Of a stretch of 64,000 bases of DNA, positions 22,495-32,350 are shown one piece after another. Position 1 is the stretch's first letter, and the number at the start of each line of letters is the position of its first letter. The stretch comes from Streptomyces fradiae. GTDB lineage: Bacteria; Actinomycetota; Actinomycetes; Streptomycetales; Streptomycetaceae. A model generated the notes under the pieces. It had not been told where the DNA came from and did not search any database. It saw nothing but the letters and a program-made list of their open reading frames with translations. The stretch covers positions 6,944,001 through 7,008,000 of the forward strand of contig NZ_CP065958.1 of the NCBI RefSeq assembly GCF_041270065.1, given 5' to 3'. The position numbers and the translations under genes were made by a program.

Positions 22495-25226
22495 CCCGGC
22501 TCCAGGTCGACGGCGTTCCGGTCGAACTGCCCGCCGGGGCCTCACTGCTCGACGCGGTACATGCAGCCGGAGCCGACGTGCCCACCCTCTGCCACGACGA
22601 CCGCCTCCGGCCCGCCGGCTCCTGCCGGACCTGCCTGGTCCGCGCCGACGGCCGGACCGTCGCCGCCTGCGTCACACCCGCGACTGCGGACCTCACCGTC
22701 GACACCGCCGACGAGGGTCTGCGGAACCTGCGCCGGGACGCGGTCGCCCTGATCGCCTCGGCGCTCCCGCCGCACGCACTCGCCGACAGCGCGCACAGCG
22801 AACTGGCCGAGACGTGCCGGGCCTTGGGGATCACGGCGGAAACGGCCGCCGACGGCTCCACGCGCGGGCGGGACGAGAGCCACCCGTACGTCCACCTCGA
22901 CCGCGACCTGTGCATCGCGTGCGGCCGCTGCGTACGGATGTGCTCCGACGTCCAGGGCACGTTCGCGCTCACCCTGACCGGGCGCGGCGCCGACACGGTC
23001 GTCGCCCCGGGAACCGGCGGCGCCTGGGCCGAATCCGACTGCGTGTCCTGCGGCGGCTGCGTCGACACCTGCCCCACGGGGGCGATCACCCAGCCCGGAC
23101 CCGGCCAGGGCCTCACCTCCCGGCAGACACCGGCAGACCGCGTGCGCACCACCTGCGGCTACTGCGGAGTCGGCTGCACCCTCGACGTCGTCGTCCGCGA
23201 GGACCGGGTCGCCGCCGTGCTTCCCGCCCGGGACGGCCCCGTCAACCGGGGCCACGCCTGCGTCAAGGGCCGTTTCGCGTACGGATACCTCGGCTCCGCC
23301 GAGCGCCTCACCGAGCCCCTGCTCCGTGAGAACGGGGTCCTGCGGCCCGCGAGCTGGGCGGAGGCCGTGGACCGGATCGCCGACGGCCTGCGCGCGGCCG
23401 TCCGTGACGGCGGGCCCGACGCGGTCGCCGCGATCTCCTCCGCCCGTGCCACCAACGAGGAGAACTACCTCGTCCAGAAGTTCCTGCGGACCGTCATCGG
23501 CACCAACAACGTCGACAACTGCTCCCGCCTCTGCCACGCCCCTTCCGCCGCAGGACTCACCGCGTCTTTCGGACGCGCCGGCGGCACCGATGCCTTCGAC
23601 GACGTCGAGACCGCCGACTGCCTCCTGGTCGTCGGTGCCAACCCCGTCGAAGCCCACCCCGTCGTCGGCGCCCGCCTCCTGCAGCGGGCGCTCTCAGGTG
23701 CCCCCCTGATCGTGGCCGACCCCCGTGACGTGGGTCTCGCCCGCCATGCCGACGTACACCTGCGTCCGCGCCCCGGTACGAACGTCGCCCTCTTCCACGG
23801 CCTCGCCCACGTCCTCGTCGACGAGAACATGACCGACGGGGGCTTCCTCCGCGAACGCGCCACCGGACTGGACGAACTCACCGACCTGCTGGCCGACTAC
23901 CCGCCCGAGCGGGTCGCAGAGACCACCGGAGTCCCCGCCGACGACATCAGGAAGGCCGCCCGGCTCTACGGTCGCGCGGAGCGGCCGGCCGTCGTGTACG
24001 GGCTCGGGGTCACCGAGCACCTGCACGGCACCGACGGCGTCCGGACCCTGGCGAACCTGCCCATCCTGCGCGGCGCCGTGGGAGGCACCGGCCGCGGGTT
24101 CGGCATCAGCCCCCTGCGCGGTCAGAACAACGTCCAAGGCGCCTCCGACATGGGCGCCCTGCCCGATCTGCTGCCGGGCTACGGCCGTGTCACCGACCCG
24201 GAGGCCCGTGCTCGCGCAGAGGCGGTGTGGGGGCGACGGGTCCCCGAGCGGCCGGGGATGCGCATCCCCGAGATGTTCGCGGCGGCCCGGGACGGCAGGC
24301 TGCGGGCGCTGTGGGTGATCGGTGAGGACGTGTGCGCGACCGATCCCGACAGCCGGCGGGTCGCGGAGGCCCTCGACGCCTGCCCGCTCGTCGTCGTCAA
24401 CGAGCTCTTTCTCTCGGAGACCGCCCGACACGCCGATGTCGTCCTGCCCGTGGCCTCGTGGCTGGAGAAGGACGGGACCTTCGTCAACTTCGACCGCCGC
24501 TTCCAGCGCGTACGGCAGGCGGTGAACCCGCCTGGAACAGCGCGCTCCGACTTCCAGGTCGTGCACGCCGTCGCCGAGGCCCTCGGTGCCGACCTGGGGT
24601 GCCCCACCCCGGCGGCGGCTCTCGCCGAGTGCGGACGTGTGACGCCTCTCTTCGCCGGTCTCTCGCACGAGCGGATCGACCGGGAGGGGGCCGTGCCCTG
24701 GCCCTGCCCCGCACCGGACCAGCCGGGCGAACGCACCTTGTACAGCACGGAGTTCGCTACTCCCGATGGGCGCGCGCACCTGTCGGCGGCCCCCTACCTG
24801 CCGCCTGGCGAGGAGCCGGACCAGGACTATCCGCTGGTGCTCGTCACGGGGCGCCGCTGGGTCCACTACAACTCCGGAAGCATGACCCGGCGCGGCGGCA
24901 ACCTCCTCCTCGACGCGCAGGACCGCCTGGACCTGCATCCCGAGGACGCCGCACGCTACGGACTGCGGGACGGCATCCCCGTCACCGTCGAGAGCCGCCA
25001 CGGACAGGCGCGACTTGTCGCCCGTGTCGGGACGGAACTCGCTCCGGGGCAGGTCTTCTGCGCCTTCCATTTCCCGGCCAGCGGGGTCAACTCCCTCACC
25101 TCGGGGCACGCCGACACCGTGACCTCGTGTCCGGAGTACAAGGTCACGGCGGTACGGCTGCGGCCCGCTTCATCCCACGACCCTTCGGCCCTGAGGTCAG
25201 CCGTGGGGGACGAGAGCGACCGGTGA
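22491..25226 (+). CDS. fdhF: Formate dehydrogenase catalytic (alpha) subunit, molybdenum/tungsten bis-MGD
   Basis: A 911-residue molybdopterin oxidoreductase. In order: a [2Fe-2S] ferredoxin domain (1-75; CHDDRLRPAGSCRTC), two [4Fe-4S] sites (CIACGRCVRMC, about 140; CVSCGGCVDTCPTGAI, about 185), the proximal [4Fe-4S] motif CGYCGVGC (about 222), then the MGD domains and a C-terminal cofactor domain. Cys348 in SRLCHAP is the metal ligand where some enzymes have selenocysteine. Layout equals NAD-dependent FdsA/FdhF enzymes that oxidise formate to CO2. ATG 22491 overlaps the previous stop. No accessory fdhD is visible. Confidence 0.94.
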   Translation: MTRLQVDGVPVELPAGASLLDAVHAAGADVPTLCHDDRLRPAGSCRTCLVRADGRTVAACVTPATADLTVDTADEGLRNLRRDAVALIASALPPHALADSAHSELAETCRALGITAETAADGSTRGRDESHPYVHLDRDLCIACGRCVRMCSDVQGTFALTLTGRGADTVVAPGTGGAWAESDCVSCGGCVDTCPTGAITQPGPGQGLTSRQTPADRVRTTCGYCGVGCTLDVVVREDRVAAVLPARDGPVNRGHACVKGRFAYGYLGSAERLTEPLLRENGVLRPASWAEAVDRIADGLRAAVRDGGPDAVAAISSARATNEENYLVQKFLRTVIGTNNVDNCSRLCHAPSAAGLTASFGRAGGTDAFDDVETADCLLVVGANPVEAHPVVGARLLQRALSGAPLIVADPRDVGLARHADVHLRPRPGTNVALFHGLAHVLVDENMTDGGFLRERATGLDELTDLLADYPPERVAETTGVPADDIRKAARLYGRAERPAVVYGLGVTEHLHGTDGVRTLANLPILRGAVGGTGRGFGISPLRGQNNVQGASDMGALPDLLPGYGRVTDPEARARAEAVWGRRVPERPGMRIPEMFAAARDGRLRALWVIGEDVCATDPDSRRVAEALDACPLVVVNELFLSETARHADVVLPVASWLEKDGTFVNFDRRFQRVRQAVNPPGTARSDFQVVHAVAEALGADLGCPTPAAALAECGRVTPLFAGLSHERIDREGAVPWPCPAPDQPGERTLYSTEFATPDGRAHLSAAPYLPPGEEPDQDYPLVLVTGRRWVHYNSGSMTRRGGNLLLDAQDRLDLHPEDAARYGLRDGIPVTVESRHGQARLVARVGTELAPGQVFCAFHFPASGVNSLTSGHADTVTSCPEYKVTAVRLRPASSHDPSALRSAVGDESDR

Positions 25227-25229
25227 CTG

Positions 25230-25414
25230 ACTGTGGCCGATTGCCGAACCGTCGGGCTCTCGCGCCTCGAACGGCAGTAGGACATCCGGCGACGTTTCCT
25301 TCACATGGACCAGGTGCGCTCCGGTGTCGCGCAGCACCGCCTCCTCCGCCGCCCCCTGCGCGGCGGCGTTCGCCTGATCCTTGCCGTCCCGCCGACCACG
25401 ATGCTGTGCGTCAT
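25230..25414 (-). pseudogene. Universal stress protein gene, frameshifted and truncated
   Basis: From ATG 25414 the protein starts as a USP (MTHSIVVGG), then a small deletion shifts the frame; the other frame continues DGKDQANAAAQGAAEEAV and LRDTGAHLVHVKE, the usual USP helix 1 and strand 2. The similarity ends after about 60 residues, with the rest missing. ATG overlaps the CBS-BON stop (ATGA) and has GAGGAGG ahead, so it was the last gene of the operon. Confidence 0.7.
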
Positions 25415-26091
25415 GATCGTCCACCTCCTCGTGCGGTGTCGTCGATGTCGTAGGTGAGACGGGTCGAGGAGACCGAGACCACTCCGTCGACCGTCGCGCA
25501 CATGCGCTCGACGGCCGGGATCATGCCGCGGAAGCGGAGCTTCCCGGTGAGGCCGACCCGCCCGTCACGCACGTCGACCGTGAGCGAGGTCGGGTCGAGA
25601 CGCAGAGTGGCACCGAGCACGTCCTCGACGATCTCCCGGCGGATGTCGTCGTCCTGGCGGAGGAAGATGCTCAGGAGGTCGCGGCGGCTCACGATGCCCG
25701 CCAGGCGGTCATCGTCGTCGACGACGACGAGCCGCTTGATCCCTTGGACCTCCATGAGCCGGGCCGCCTCCGCCACGGTCCAGTCGGGGCGGGCGCACAC
25801 AGCGGGTGCGGACATCAGGTCCTCCGCGCGCGTTCCCTCGGCCTTCGCCCGCTCCCACGCCTCGAGACCCGGCACGCCCGGCATGTCTCCCGGGGTGGTG
25901 GCCTGGTCGGCCGTCTTCCTCATGAGATCGCCCTCCGACACGACTCCGATCACCCGGTTCTCTCCGTCCACCACCGGCAGCGCGGTGACTCGGTGCTGCG
26001 ACAGCACCCGCACGATCTCCTTGAACGGCGCGTCGCCGCGGATGCTCACCACCTCACGGGTCATCAGCTTGTCGATCCTGCGGTGTCGCAT
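25411..26091 (-). CDS. CBS-pair and BON domain protein
   Basis: A 226-residue protein: CBS1 from KLMTREVVSIRGDAPFKEIV to GVVSEGDLMRK, CBS2 from EDLMSAPAVCARPDWTV to GIVSRRDLLSIFLR, and a BON domain (LTVDVRDGRVGLTGKL) at the end. It carries a longer linker between the CBS motifs (AWERAKAEGT) than its paralogues. CBS pairs bind adenine nucleotides; BON binds membranes or proteins. ATG 26091 follows AAAGGAG; the ACP stop overlaps it. It closes the E1/E2 operon. Confidence 0.92.
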   Translation of the reverse strand: MRHRRIDKLMTREVVSIRGDAPFKEIVRVLSQHRVTALPVVDGENRVIGVVSEGDLMRKTADQATTPGDMPGVPGLEAWERAKAEGTRAEDLMSAPAVCARPDWTVAEAARLMEVQGIKRLVVVDDDDRLAGIVSRRDLLSIFLRQDDDIRREIVEDVLGATLRLDPTSLTVDVRDGRVGLTGKLRFRGMIPAVERMCATVDGVVSVSSTRLTYDIDDTARGGGRS

Positions 26092-26360
26092 CACCCGCTC
26101 CTTTCCTGCTCGGACTCACCCGCTCCGGCCACCAGGCGAGCGGCGCAGCCGTCCCAGGTGACGAGGGCTGGGTAGTCGTCCTCGGTGAGTTCCCTCCCAC
26201 TGAGTTCGGCGAGCGCTTCCACGAACTCGAGGAAGTCCAGCGAATCCATCTCGAAGGTGTCCCGCAGGGACACGCCGGGATCGAGCCCTGTGAAGTCGGC
26301 GCCGGGGACGACGCGCTGCACGGCCTGCCGAACGAACGCCTTCGCCTGGTCGTGGTTCAC
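26091..26360 (-). CDS. Acyl carrier protein
   Basis: An 89-residue free-standing ACP. The phosphopantetheine site is MDSLDFLEF (Ser in DSLD), following RDTFEMDSL. GTG start at 26360 overlaps the E2 stop (GTGA), so it is translated from the same message as the dehydrogenase subunits. An ACP between E2 and a CBS protein is unusual; it might accept acyl groups made by the synthetase or E2. No AcpS or ketosynthase is nearby. Confidence 0.9.
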   Translation of the reverse strand: MNHDQAKAFVRQAVQRVVPGADFTGLDPGVSLRDTFEMDSLDFLEFVEALAELSGRELTEDDYPALVTWDGCAARLVAGAGESEQERSG

Positions 26361-27697
26361 AGTTCCTCCGGGTGTTGCAGGAGCCGGTCCAGGGCGGTCA
26401 GGAGACGCGCGCCGGTGGCGCCGTCGGCGGCTCGGTGATCGGCGGACAGCGTCGCCGTCAGCACGGGACGTACTCCCAGCAGGCCGTTCACGGCCACGGG
26501 CCGCTCGACGATCCTGCCGAGGCCGACGAGTGCGACTTGCGGCGGGTAGACGACGCCGAACACGGCCTCGACGCCCTGGTCGCCGAGGTTGGTGACGGTG
26601 AGGCTGGGGTCGACGGTCTCGGACGCCCGGAGTCGGCCGCCCCGTGCCCGTGCCACCAGGTCCTTGAGCGCGGCCATCACCTCGGTCACGGAGAGTGTGT
26701 CGGCGTGGGCGAGGGCGGGTGCGACGAGGCCGCCGCCCCGCAGGGAGACCGCGACGCCCAGCCGGACCTCTTCTGAGGGGACGAAGCCGTCGTCACCCCA
26801 GTGCCCGTTGAGCTCGGGCACTTTCCGTGCCGCCAGCGCGACGGCCTTGAACGTGAGTGCTGCGGGCACCAGCCGTGCGGAGAGCGGCAGTTCGCGGTTG
26901 CGGGCGTGCATCCATTCCAGGGCCGCTGCCATGTCCACGGTAGTGGCGAGGTAGAAGTGCGGGATCTCCCGCTTGGATCGGCTCATGAGCCGGGCCGTGG
27001 CCGCCCGCGCCATGTCCGCCGCGGCCGGCCGCTGCGCGCCCTCGGCGGCCGCGGCGGAACGGACGTCATCCGCGCGGACGGTGCCATCCCGACCCGTGCC
27101 GGTCACATCGGCGAGGTCGACGCCGAGCTCGGTGGCCAGCCGTCGTGCGAGCGGAGAAGACTTCACACGTAGCGGGGCGGGACGCTCCTTGGCCGAGTCG
27201 TCGTCGCGCACCGGCTTCACCGGCCGTGCCGTGGGGGCGGTCTTGTCGCGCTCTGGTGCCGGTGCCGGTGCGGGTTCCGCGTGCTCCACGTCCGCGCGGG
27301 TGATCCTGCCTCCCGGGCCCGAACCATGGACGACGGAGAGGTCGACGTGCCGGTCCTGGGCGAGTCGGCGGACCAGGGGCGTCGATGGCGGCGGGCTTTC
27401 GGCAGGTGGACTTTCGGGCGGTCGGCTCTCAGCCGGACTGTTTTCGGCCGACGGGCTTTCGGAGGTCGTGCCGATGCGTGCCAGCGGGGCGCCCACCGGC
27501 ACGGTGGTGCCCTCGTCCACGAGGAGGGCCTCGACCGTACCGCTGTGGAAGCACTCCACCTCGATCGCGGACTTGGCGGTCTCGACCACCGCGACGACGT
27601 CGCCGCGCGTCACGCGGTCACCCGGGTGCACCAGCCACTCGGAAAGCATGCCCTCGTCCATGTCGGCGCCGAGCGCGGGCATCGTGAACTCGGCCAT
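26357..27697 (-). CDS. 2-oxoacid dehydrogenase E2, dihydrolipoyl acyltransferase
   Basis: A 446-residue E2 chain. One lipoyl domain (lipoyl-Lys42 in VVETAKSAIEVE), a Pro/Glu/Ser-rich linker, then two peripheral-subunit-binding domains (PLVRRLAQDRHVDLSVVHG near 107; PLARRLATELGVDLADVTG near 187) and a catalytic domain ending with the active-site DHRAADGA. Two E3/E1-binding domains in one chain is uncommon. It should transfer the acyl group made by E1 to CoA, or possibly to the ACP encoded next. No E3 gene is in this operon, so a housekeeping lipoamide dehydrogenase must serve. Confidence 0.93.
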   Translation of the reverse strand: MAEFTMPALGADMDEGMLSEWLVHPGDRVTRGDVVAVVETAKSAIEVECFHSGTVEALLVDEGTTVPVGAPLARIGTTSESPSAENSPAESRPPESPPAESPPPSTPLVRRLAQDRHVDLSVVHGSGPGGRITRADVEHAEPAPAPAPERDKTAPTARPVKPVRDDDSAKERPAPLRVKSSPLARRLATELGVDLADVTGTGRDGTVRADDVRSAAAAEGAQRPAAADMARAATARLMSRSKREIPHFYLATTVDMAAALEWMHARNRELPLSARLVPAALTFKAVALAARKVPELNGHWGDDGFVPSEEVRLGVAVSLRGGGLVAPALAHADTLSVTEVMAALKDLVARARGGRLRASETVDPSLTVTNLGDQGVEAVFGVVYPPQVALVGLGRIVERPVAVNGLLGVRPVLTATLSADHRAADGATGARLLTALDRLLQHPEEL

Positions 27698-27698
27698 C

Positions 27699-28709
27699 TC
27701 AGCTCACCGCCCGGCGGGCCGCCGCCACGATTCCTGCCGGCTGGGGGAGCGCCGCCTGCTCCAGCCGGCGGGCGTAGGGGATGGGGACCTCCGCGCTGCA
27801 GACCCGTTCCACGGGTGCGTCGAGTTCGAAGAACGCCTGCTCGCAGATGCGCGACTCGACCTCGGCGGACAGACTGCCGCTGCGCCAGCCCTCGTCGACC
27901 ACGACGGCCCGGTGGGTCCGCCGGACCGAGCCGACGATCGTGGCGTCGTCCAGCGGCCGCAGCGACCGCAGGTCGACGACTTCCGCGCTGATCCCCGCGC
28001 CCGCCAGTTCTTCCGCGGCTTCGAGGGCCTTGGGCACGCAACCGCCGTACGCGACGACGGTGACGTCGTCGCCCGCGCGGCGGACGGCCGCTCGGTCGAG
28101 GTCGACCTCGTGGACGGCCGGGTCGAGCGTGCCGGCCGCGTTGTAGAGGCTGCCGTGTTCGAAGAGCAGCACCGGATCCGGGTCGGCCAGTGCGGCGGAC
28201 AGCAGATGGCGGGCGTCGTCGATCGTGGCCGGCGCCAGGACACGGAGGCCGGGGATGTGGGCGTACCAGCCCTCGAGGCTGTGGGAGTGCTGAGCGGCCA
28301 GTTGCCGTCCCGCGCCGGTCGTCATGCGGATCACCAGCGGCACGCCGAGCTGCCCGCCGGACATGTGCCGCAGGGTGGCGGCGTTGTTGAGGATCTGGTC
28401 GAGTGCCAGCAGGCTGAAGTTGACCGTCATGATCTCCACGACCGGCCTCATCCCTGCCAGTGCGGCGCCGATCCCTGCTCCGACGAACGCGGACTCCGAG
28501 AGGGGGGTGTCGCGGACTCGATCGGGGCCGAACTCCTCCAGGAGGCCGAGGCTCACGCCGAAGCATCCGCCGTAGCGGCCCACGTCCTCGCCCATCAGGA
28601 AGACCCGGTCGTCCGATGCCAACGCCTCGCGCAGGCCCTCCCGGAGGGCCTCCCTGAAGGTGGTGGTGCCGTCTTCGGGATGCGCCCGCGGTCGCGTACG
28701 CGTGCTCAT
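27699..28709 (-). CDS. 2-oxoacid (pyruvate or acetoin) dehydrogenase E1, beta subunit
   Basis: A 336-residue E1-beta. [12 protein letters not shown] near the start carries the conserved TPP-activating Glu, [20 protein letters not shown] and [16 protein letters not shown] are family blocks, and the C-terminal domain starts at [12 protein letters not shown] 28709 overlaps the E1-alpha stop. The sequence does not separate pyruvate from acetoin or branched-chain substrates; the [12 protein letters not shown] block occurs in pyruvate/acetoin enzymes, which is the best guess. Confidence 0.92.
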   Translation of the reverse strand: MSTRTRPRAHPEDGTTTFREALREGLREALASDDRVFLMGEDVGRYGGCFGVSLGLLEEFGPDRVRDTPLSESAFVGAGIGAALAGMRPVVEIMTVNFSLLALDQILNNAATLRHMSGGQLGVPLVIRMTTGAGRQLAAQHSHSLEGWYAHIPGLRVLAPATIDDARHLLSAALADPDPVLLFEHGSLYNAAGTLDPAVHEVDLDRAAVRRAGDDVTVVAYGGCVPKALEAAEELAGAGISAEVVDLRSLRPLDDATIVGSVRRTHRAVVVDEGWRSGSLSAEVESRICEQAFFELDAPVERVCSAEVPIPYARRLEQAALPQPAGIVAAARRAVS

Positions 28710-29770
28710 GACGGAACCTCCTCGTGTCGGCCCGTGACATGGAGCAGCAGGTCTTCGGCCGGCTCCTCGGGAGCATGTTCGGCCGCGCGGACAGCTCGGT
28801 CGATCGCCTCCATGACCTCGTGGTCCAGGGCCTCTTGGGCGTCCGGGTCGAGGAGGCCGGCCTTGCGCATGCCTTCGGCGAGTCCCGTGACGGGGTCGTG
28901 CTTCCTCCACTCCTCGACCTCGCCCTTCGGCCGGTACCGGTCCGGGTCGTACATGGAGTGCGCGCGGAACCGATACGTCCGCATCTCCAGGAAGTGCGGT
29001 CCGTTGCCGGCCCGAATCGACTCGACCGCTCCGCGCGCCGCCTTCTCGACGGCATGTACGTCCATGCCGTCGACGGCCCAGGCCGCCATGCCGTACGACG
29101 CCGCCCTCATCGCCAGGTCCGTCTGGGCGTGTTCGCGGGCGAGGGCCGTCCCCATCGCGTACAGGTTGTTCTCGCAGACGAAGAGCACGGGCAGTCCCCA
29201 CAGGGCGGCGAGGTTGGCGGTCTCGTGGAACTCGCCCTCGGCGAAGGCCCCGTCGCCGAAGAAGCAGCAGGTCACCCGGGAATCGCCGCGCATCCGGTCG
29301 GCGAGGGCGAGGCCGGCGGCGAGCGGCAGGCCGCCGGCGACGATCGCGTTGCCGCCGTAGAAGCGGCGCGCGGCGTCGAAGAGGTGCATGGAGCCGCCGC
29401 GGCCGTGGCTGCAGCCGGTGGTCTTCCCGTACATCTCCGCCATCACGGCCTCGGGCGGTACCCCACGGGCAAGCGCGTGGCCGTGTTCGCGGTACGTGGA
29501 GACGACCGCATCCTGCTCGGAGAGCGCCTGGTGGACACCGACGGCGACCGCCTCCTCACCGATGTAGAGGTGGACGAAGCCGCGGATCGCCGCCGCGCTG
29601 TACAGCTCGACACACCGCTCCTCGAAGCGCCGGATGAGCAGCATCTGCCGCAGCAGGTCCAGGTCGTGGGCCGCCGCAGGGGAGAGGGCGGGCGTCGCGG
29701 GTCCCCGAGCGCGACGGGGCCGCTTCTTCTGCGATGTCCTGGCGGACGTGCCGCCATGTGCGGTGGCCAT
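28706..29770 (-). CDS. 2-oxoacid (pyruvate or acetoin) dehydrogenase E1, alpha subunit
   Basis: A 354-residue E1-alpha. The thiamine diphosphate motif [17 protein letters not shown] ends at ENN about 30 residues later, and [11 protein letters not shown] and [10 protein letters not shown] are active-site blocks. A basic N-terminal tail ([11 protein letters not shown]) precedes the domain. ATG 29770 touches the synthetase stop (TGATG); GTG 29773 is also possible. It forms the heterotetrameric E1 with the downstream beta chain. Confidence 0.93.
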   Translation of the reverse strand: MATAHGGTSARTSQKKRPRRARGPATPALSPAAAHDLDLLRQMLLIRRFEERCVELYSAAAIRGFVHLYIGEEAVAVGVHQALSEQDAVVSTYREHGHALARGVPPEAVMAEMYGKTTGCSHGRGGSMHLFDAARRFYGGNAIVAGGLPLAAGLALADRMRGDSRVTCCFFGDGAFAEGEFHETANLAALWGLPVLFVCENNLYAMGTALAREHAQTDLAMRAASYGMAAWAVDGMDVHAVEKAARGAVESIRAGNGPHFLEMRTYRFRAHSMYDPDRYRPKGEVEEWRKHDPVTGLAEGMRKAGLLDPDAQEALDHEVMEAIDRAVRAAEHAPEEPAEDLLLHVTGRHEEVPS

Positions 29771-31569
29771 CACGGCTCCTTCCCCGAGGGCCTGGCCGTT
29801 CCGGCCGGTTCGGGTGCCTCCAGCGTCGACACATCGCCCTCGGGCAGGCCCAGTTCGCGGGCCCGCAGCAGGCGGCGCATTACCTTTCCGCTACGGGTGT
29901 GGGGCAGGTCCTCGACGAACTCGATCTCGCGAGGGGCGACAGCCGGCCCGAGGCGCCGACGGGCGAACGCCAGGACGTCCCGCCGCAGTTGGGGGTCGGG
30001 CGGATACTCGGGGCGCGGCAGCACGAACGCCTTGACGATCGTGCCCGCCAGCTCGTCAGGGCGGCCGATGACACCGGCCTCGGCGACGGCCGGATGCTCC
30101 ATGAGGGCGCTCTCCACCTCGAACGGCCCGATGAGGTGCCCCGCGGACTTGATGACGTCGTCGGCGCGGCCCACGAACCAGTACCAGCCGTCGGCGTCGC
30201 GGCTGACCAGGTCGCCGGTCAGGTACCACCCGTCAGCGAAGCACGCCTCGTAACGCTGCGGTTCGTGGAGGTAGCCGCGGAACATCGACGGCCAGCCGGA
30301 CCGGAGGGCGAGCTCGCCCTGAGCGCCCGGCTCCTGAAGGATCTGGACGTGCCCGCTGGTGACCGCCGCCCGTCCGTCCTCGCCGCACGCCAGAACGGCT
30401 GCCTCGACACCCGGAAGCGGTCGGCCCATCGACCCCGGCCGCACCGGATCGGCCGCGAAATTGGCGATCATGATGGCACCGGTCTCGGTCTGCCACCAGG
30501 TGTCGTGGACCGGAAGCCCGAGTGCTTCCCGCCCCCAGTGCACGGCCTCGGGATTGAGGGGCTCGCCGACGCTCGCGACGAACCGGAGCGACGAGAGGTC
30601 GTGACGCGCGGTCGGCGCGCTGCCGTCGCGCGGTGCGGCCCGCATGAGCATGCGGAGCGCGGTGGGAGCCGTGTACCAGACGGTGACGTGCTGGTCGGCG
30701 AGGATCCCGTACCAGCGGGCGGGGGCGAAGTCTCCTTCGTCGACGACGGTCGTCACGCCGTGGGTGAGCGGGGCGATGATGCCGTACGACATGCCGGTGA
30801 CCCAGCCGGGGTCGGCGGTGCACCAGAAGACGTCGCCTTCGTGCAGGTCCAGGGCGTAGGCGGCGGTCACGTGATGGGCGAGGACCGCCTCGTGCACGTG
30901 TACCGCGCCTTTGGGGGTGCCTGTCGTGCCGCTGGTGAAGTGCAGCAGCGCCGGCTCCGCCGGATCGGTCGGTTGCACCGTGTACTCGTCCGGCGCGGCG
31001 TCCGTGAGCGCGGGGAACGAGAGGGTGCCCGGGGGCGGGTCGGCTCCGGGGTCGAGGAGCAGGACGTGCCGCAGGTGCGGAAGCCGGGGCCGTACCGGGG
31101 CCACCTTGCGCTCGTACAGCTCCCGGGTCGTGACCAGCGCCCGGGCGTTGCCCAGCTCCATGCGCAGTGCGACGGGTTCGGGACCGAAGGCGGTGAACAG
31201 GGGGCACAGGACTCGCCCGGCACGCAGCGTTCCGAGGACGGTGCTGTACAGCTCGAAGCGGCGGCCGAGCAGGGTGAACACCCGCTCGCCGCGTTCCAGG
31301 CCGAGCGTCTCCAGCACGTGCGCGAAGCGGGAGCTCCCGGCCGCGAGCCGGGCGAAGGTCATCGCCGCCACGGAGCCGTCGCGGCCGACGCAGCGCAACG
31401 CGACGCGATCGCCGTGCCCCTCACGCAGGTGCCGGTCGACCGCCTCGTATCCGATGTTGATGCCGCCGTCCGGAAGCCCGGCGAGCCGGGACCGCTCACG
31501 TCGCCAGGAGAACGTGGCCCGGGCGCTTTCGTAGTCGGGCATGACCGGCGCCACCCACAGAGCGTTCAT
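29770..31569 (-). CDS. Acetyl-CoA synthetase-like AMP-forming ligase
   Basis: A 599-residue ANL-family ligase. The AMP-binding loop is [11 protein letters not shown], the A5 motif [10 protein letters not shown] is that of acetyl/propionyl-CoA synthetases, A7 is WYLTGD and the C-terminal catalytic Lys is in [10 protein letters not shown]. It would activate acetate or propionate to the CoA ester. It is shorter than typical Acs (about 650) in the N-terminus. ATG overlaps the CBS-BON stop by 4 nt, placing it second in the operon. Reversible acetate/acetyl-CoA metabolism beside E1/E2 fits energy saving in hypoxia. Confidence 0.9.
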   Translation of the reverse strand: MNALWVAPVMPDYESARATFSWRRERSRLAGLPDGGINIGYEAVDRHLREGHGDRVALRCVGRDGSVAAMTFARLAAGSSRFAHVLETLGLERGERVFTLLGRRFELYSTVLGTLRAGRVLCPLFTAFGPEPVALRMELGNARALVTTRELYERKVAPVRPRLPHLRHVLLLDPGADPPPGTLSFPALTDAAPDEYTVQPTDPAEPALLHFTSGTTGTPKGAVHVHEAVLAHHVTAAYALDLHEGDVFWCTADPGWVTGMSYGIIAPLTHGVTTVVDEGDFAPARWYGILADQHVTVWYTAPTALRMLMRAAPRDGSAPTARHDLSSLRFVASVGEPLNPEAVHWGREALGLPVHDTWWQTETGAIMIANFAADPVRPGSMGRPLPGVEAAVLACGEDGRAAVTSGHVQILQEPGAQGELALRSGWPSMFRGYLHEPQRYEACFADGWYLTGDLVSRDADGWYWFVGRADDVIKSAGHLIGPFEVESALMEHPAVAEAGVIGRPDELAGTIVKAFVLPRPEYPPDPQLRRDVLAFARRRLGPAVAPREIEFVEDLPHTRSGKVMRRLLRARELGLPEGDVSTLEAPEPAGTARPSGKEP

Positions 31570-32243
31570 CGCGGTGGCTCCACGTCGAGCGCGAGATTGT
31601 CGTAGGCGTACTCGATCGATTCGTGCAGGGCGACCACTCCGTCGACCGAGCGGCAGAGCCGCACGATCACGCGGACGTCGGCGCGTTCGTCGACTCGACC
31701 CGTGAGCCTGACGACTCCGTCGTCGACGGTCACGCGGATCGTGTCGGGAGCGAGGCGCAGGGTATCCGCCAGGACGTCGTGCTCGATCTCGTCACGGATC
31801 GCGGTGTCGCTGCGCAGGAAGGGCCGCAGCAGGTCGCTGCGGCTGATGATTCCGACGAGCCGCCCGGTCTCGTCCACGACGGGAAGCCGCTTCACTCCCT
31901 TGCGGTGCATCGTCCGGGCCGTCTCGACGAGATTCCAGTTCGGCTGTGCGGTGATGGCCGGCGAGGTCATCAGCTGGACGGCCGTCTCCGCATCGGGCAG
32001 CCCTCGCTCCTGGGACAGGAGTCGGACGCCCGTCGCACGGCCCTCCAGGTCGGGGAGCTCGGTGGTGGCCCGCAGCAGGTCGGCCTCCGAGACCACGCCG
32101 AGCAGGCGTCGGTCGGGGTCGACGACCGGGACCGCGGAGACGTCGTGTTCGGCGAAGAGCCGGGCGATCTGCTTGAACGGGGTCTGGGGGGCGGCGGTGA
32201 CCACGTTGTGGGTCATCACCTCGAAAACCGTACGGTGCTGCAT
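31566..32243 (-). CDS. CBS-pair and BON domain protein, first gene of the E1/E2 operon
   Basis: A 225-residue protein. CBS1: [20 protein letters not shown] to [14 protein letters not shown]2: [17 protein letters not shown] to [33 protein letters not shown]. It leads the operon CBS-synthetase-E1alpha-E1beta-E2-ACP-CBS, with every junction overlapping or nearly so. As an adenylate sensor at the head of an acyl-CoA operon it could regulate the enzymes, though nothing here proves contact. Confidence 0.92.
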   Translation of the reverse strand: MQHRTVFEVMTHNVVTAAPQTPFKQIARLFAEHDVSAVPVVDPDRRLLGVVSEADLLRATTELPDLEGRATGVRLLSQERGLPDAETAVQLMTSPAITAQPNWNLVETARTMHRKGVKRLPVVDETGRLVGIISRSDLLRPFLRSDTAIRDEIEHDVLADTLRLAPDTIRVTVDDGVVRLTGRVDERADVRVIVRLCRSVDGVVALHESIEYAYDNLALDVEPPR

Positions 32244-32314
32244 GACGGTCCTCCTTCACGGGACGAGGCGGCCCCGGTAGATCTCACCCTGCTGCGCGGA
32301 GCCGGCCCGAGGGC

Positions 32315-32350
32315 AGTGCCGAATGGTCCCCTTCCGGGACGGTCGGCCCC
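32315..32350. promoter_or_regulatory. Tandem palindromic boxes upstream of the E1/E2 operon
   Basis: AGTGCCGAATGGTCCC (32315-32330) and GGGACGGTCGGCCCC (32336-32350), about 21 bp apart and about 72 bp before the CBS gene. The second is one base short of the consensus. They also lie about 95 bp before the divergent DUF1918 gene. Confidence 0.55.

Noticed and set aside
19045..22545. A 1166-codon open frame on the minus strand
   Set aside because: Only the part up to 20259 is a real MFS transporter; the rest is antisense to the NuoE/NuoF-type gene, a usual GC-rich shadow frame with Arg/Gly/Pro-rich nonsense.
22491..25226. Possible selenocysteine formate dehydrogenase
   Set aside because: The metal ligand position is a normal Cys codon (TGC, residue 348) and there is no in-frame TGA, so no selenocysteine machinery is needed.
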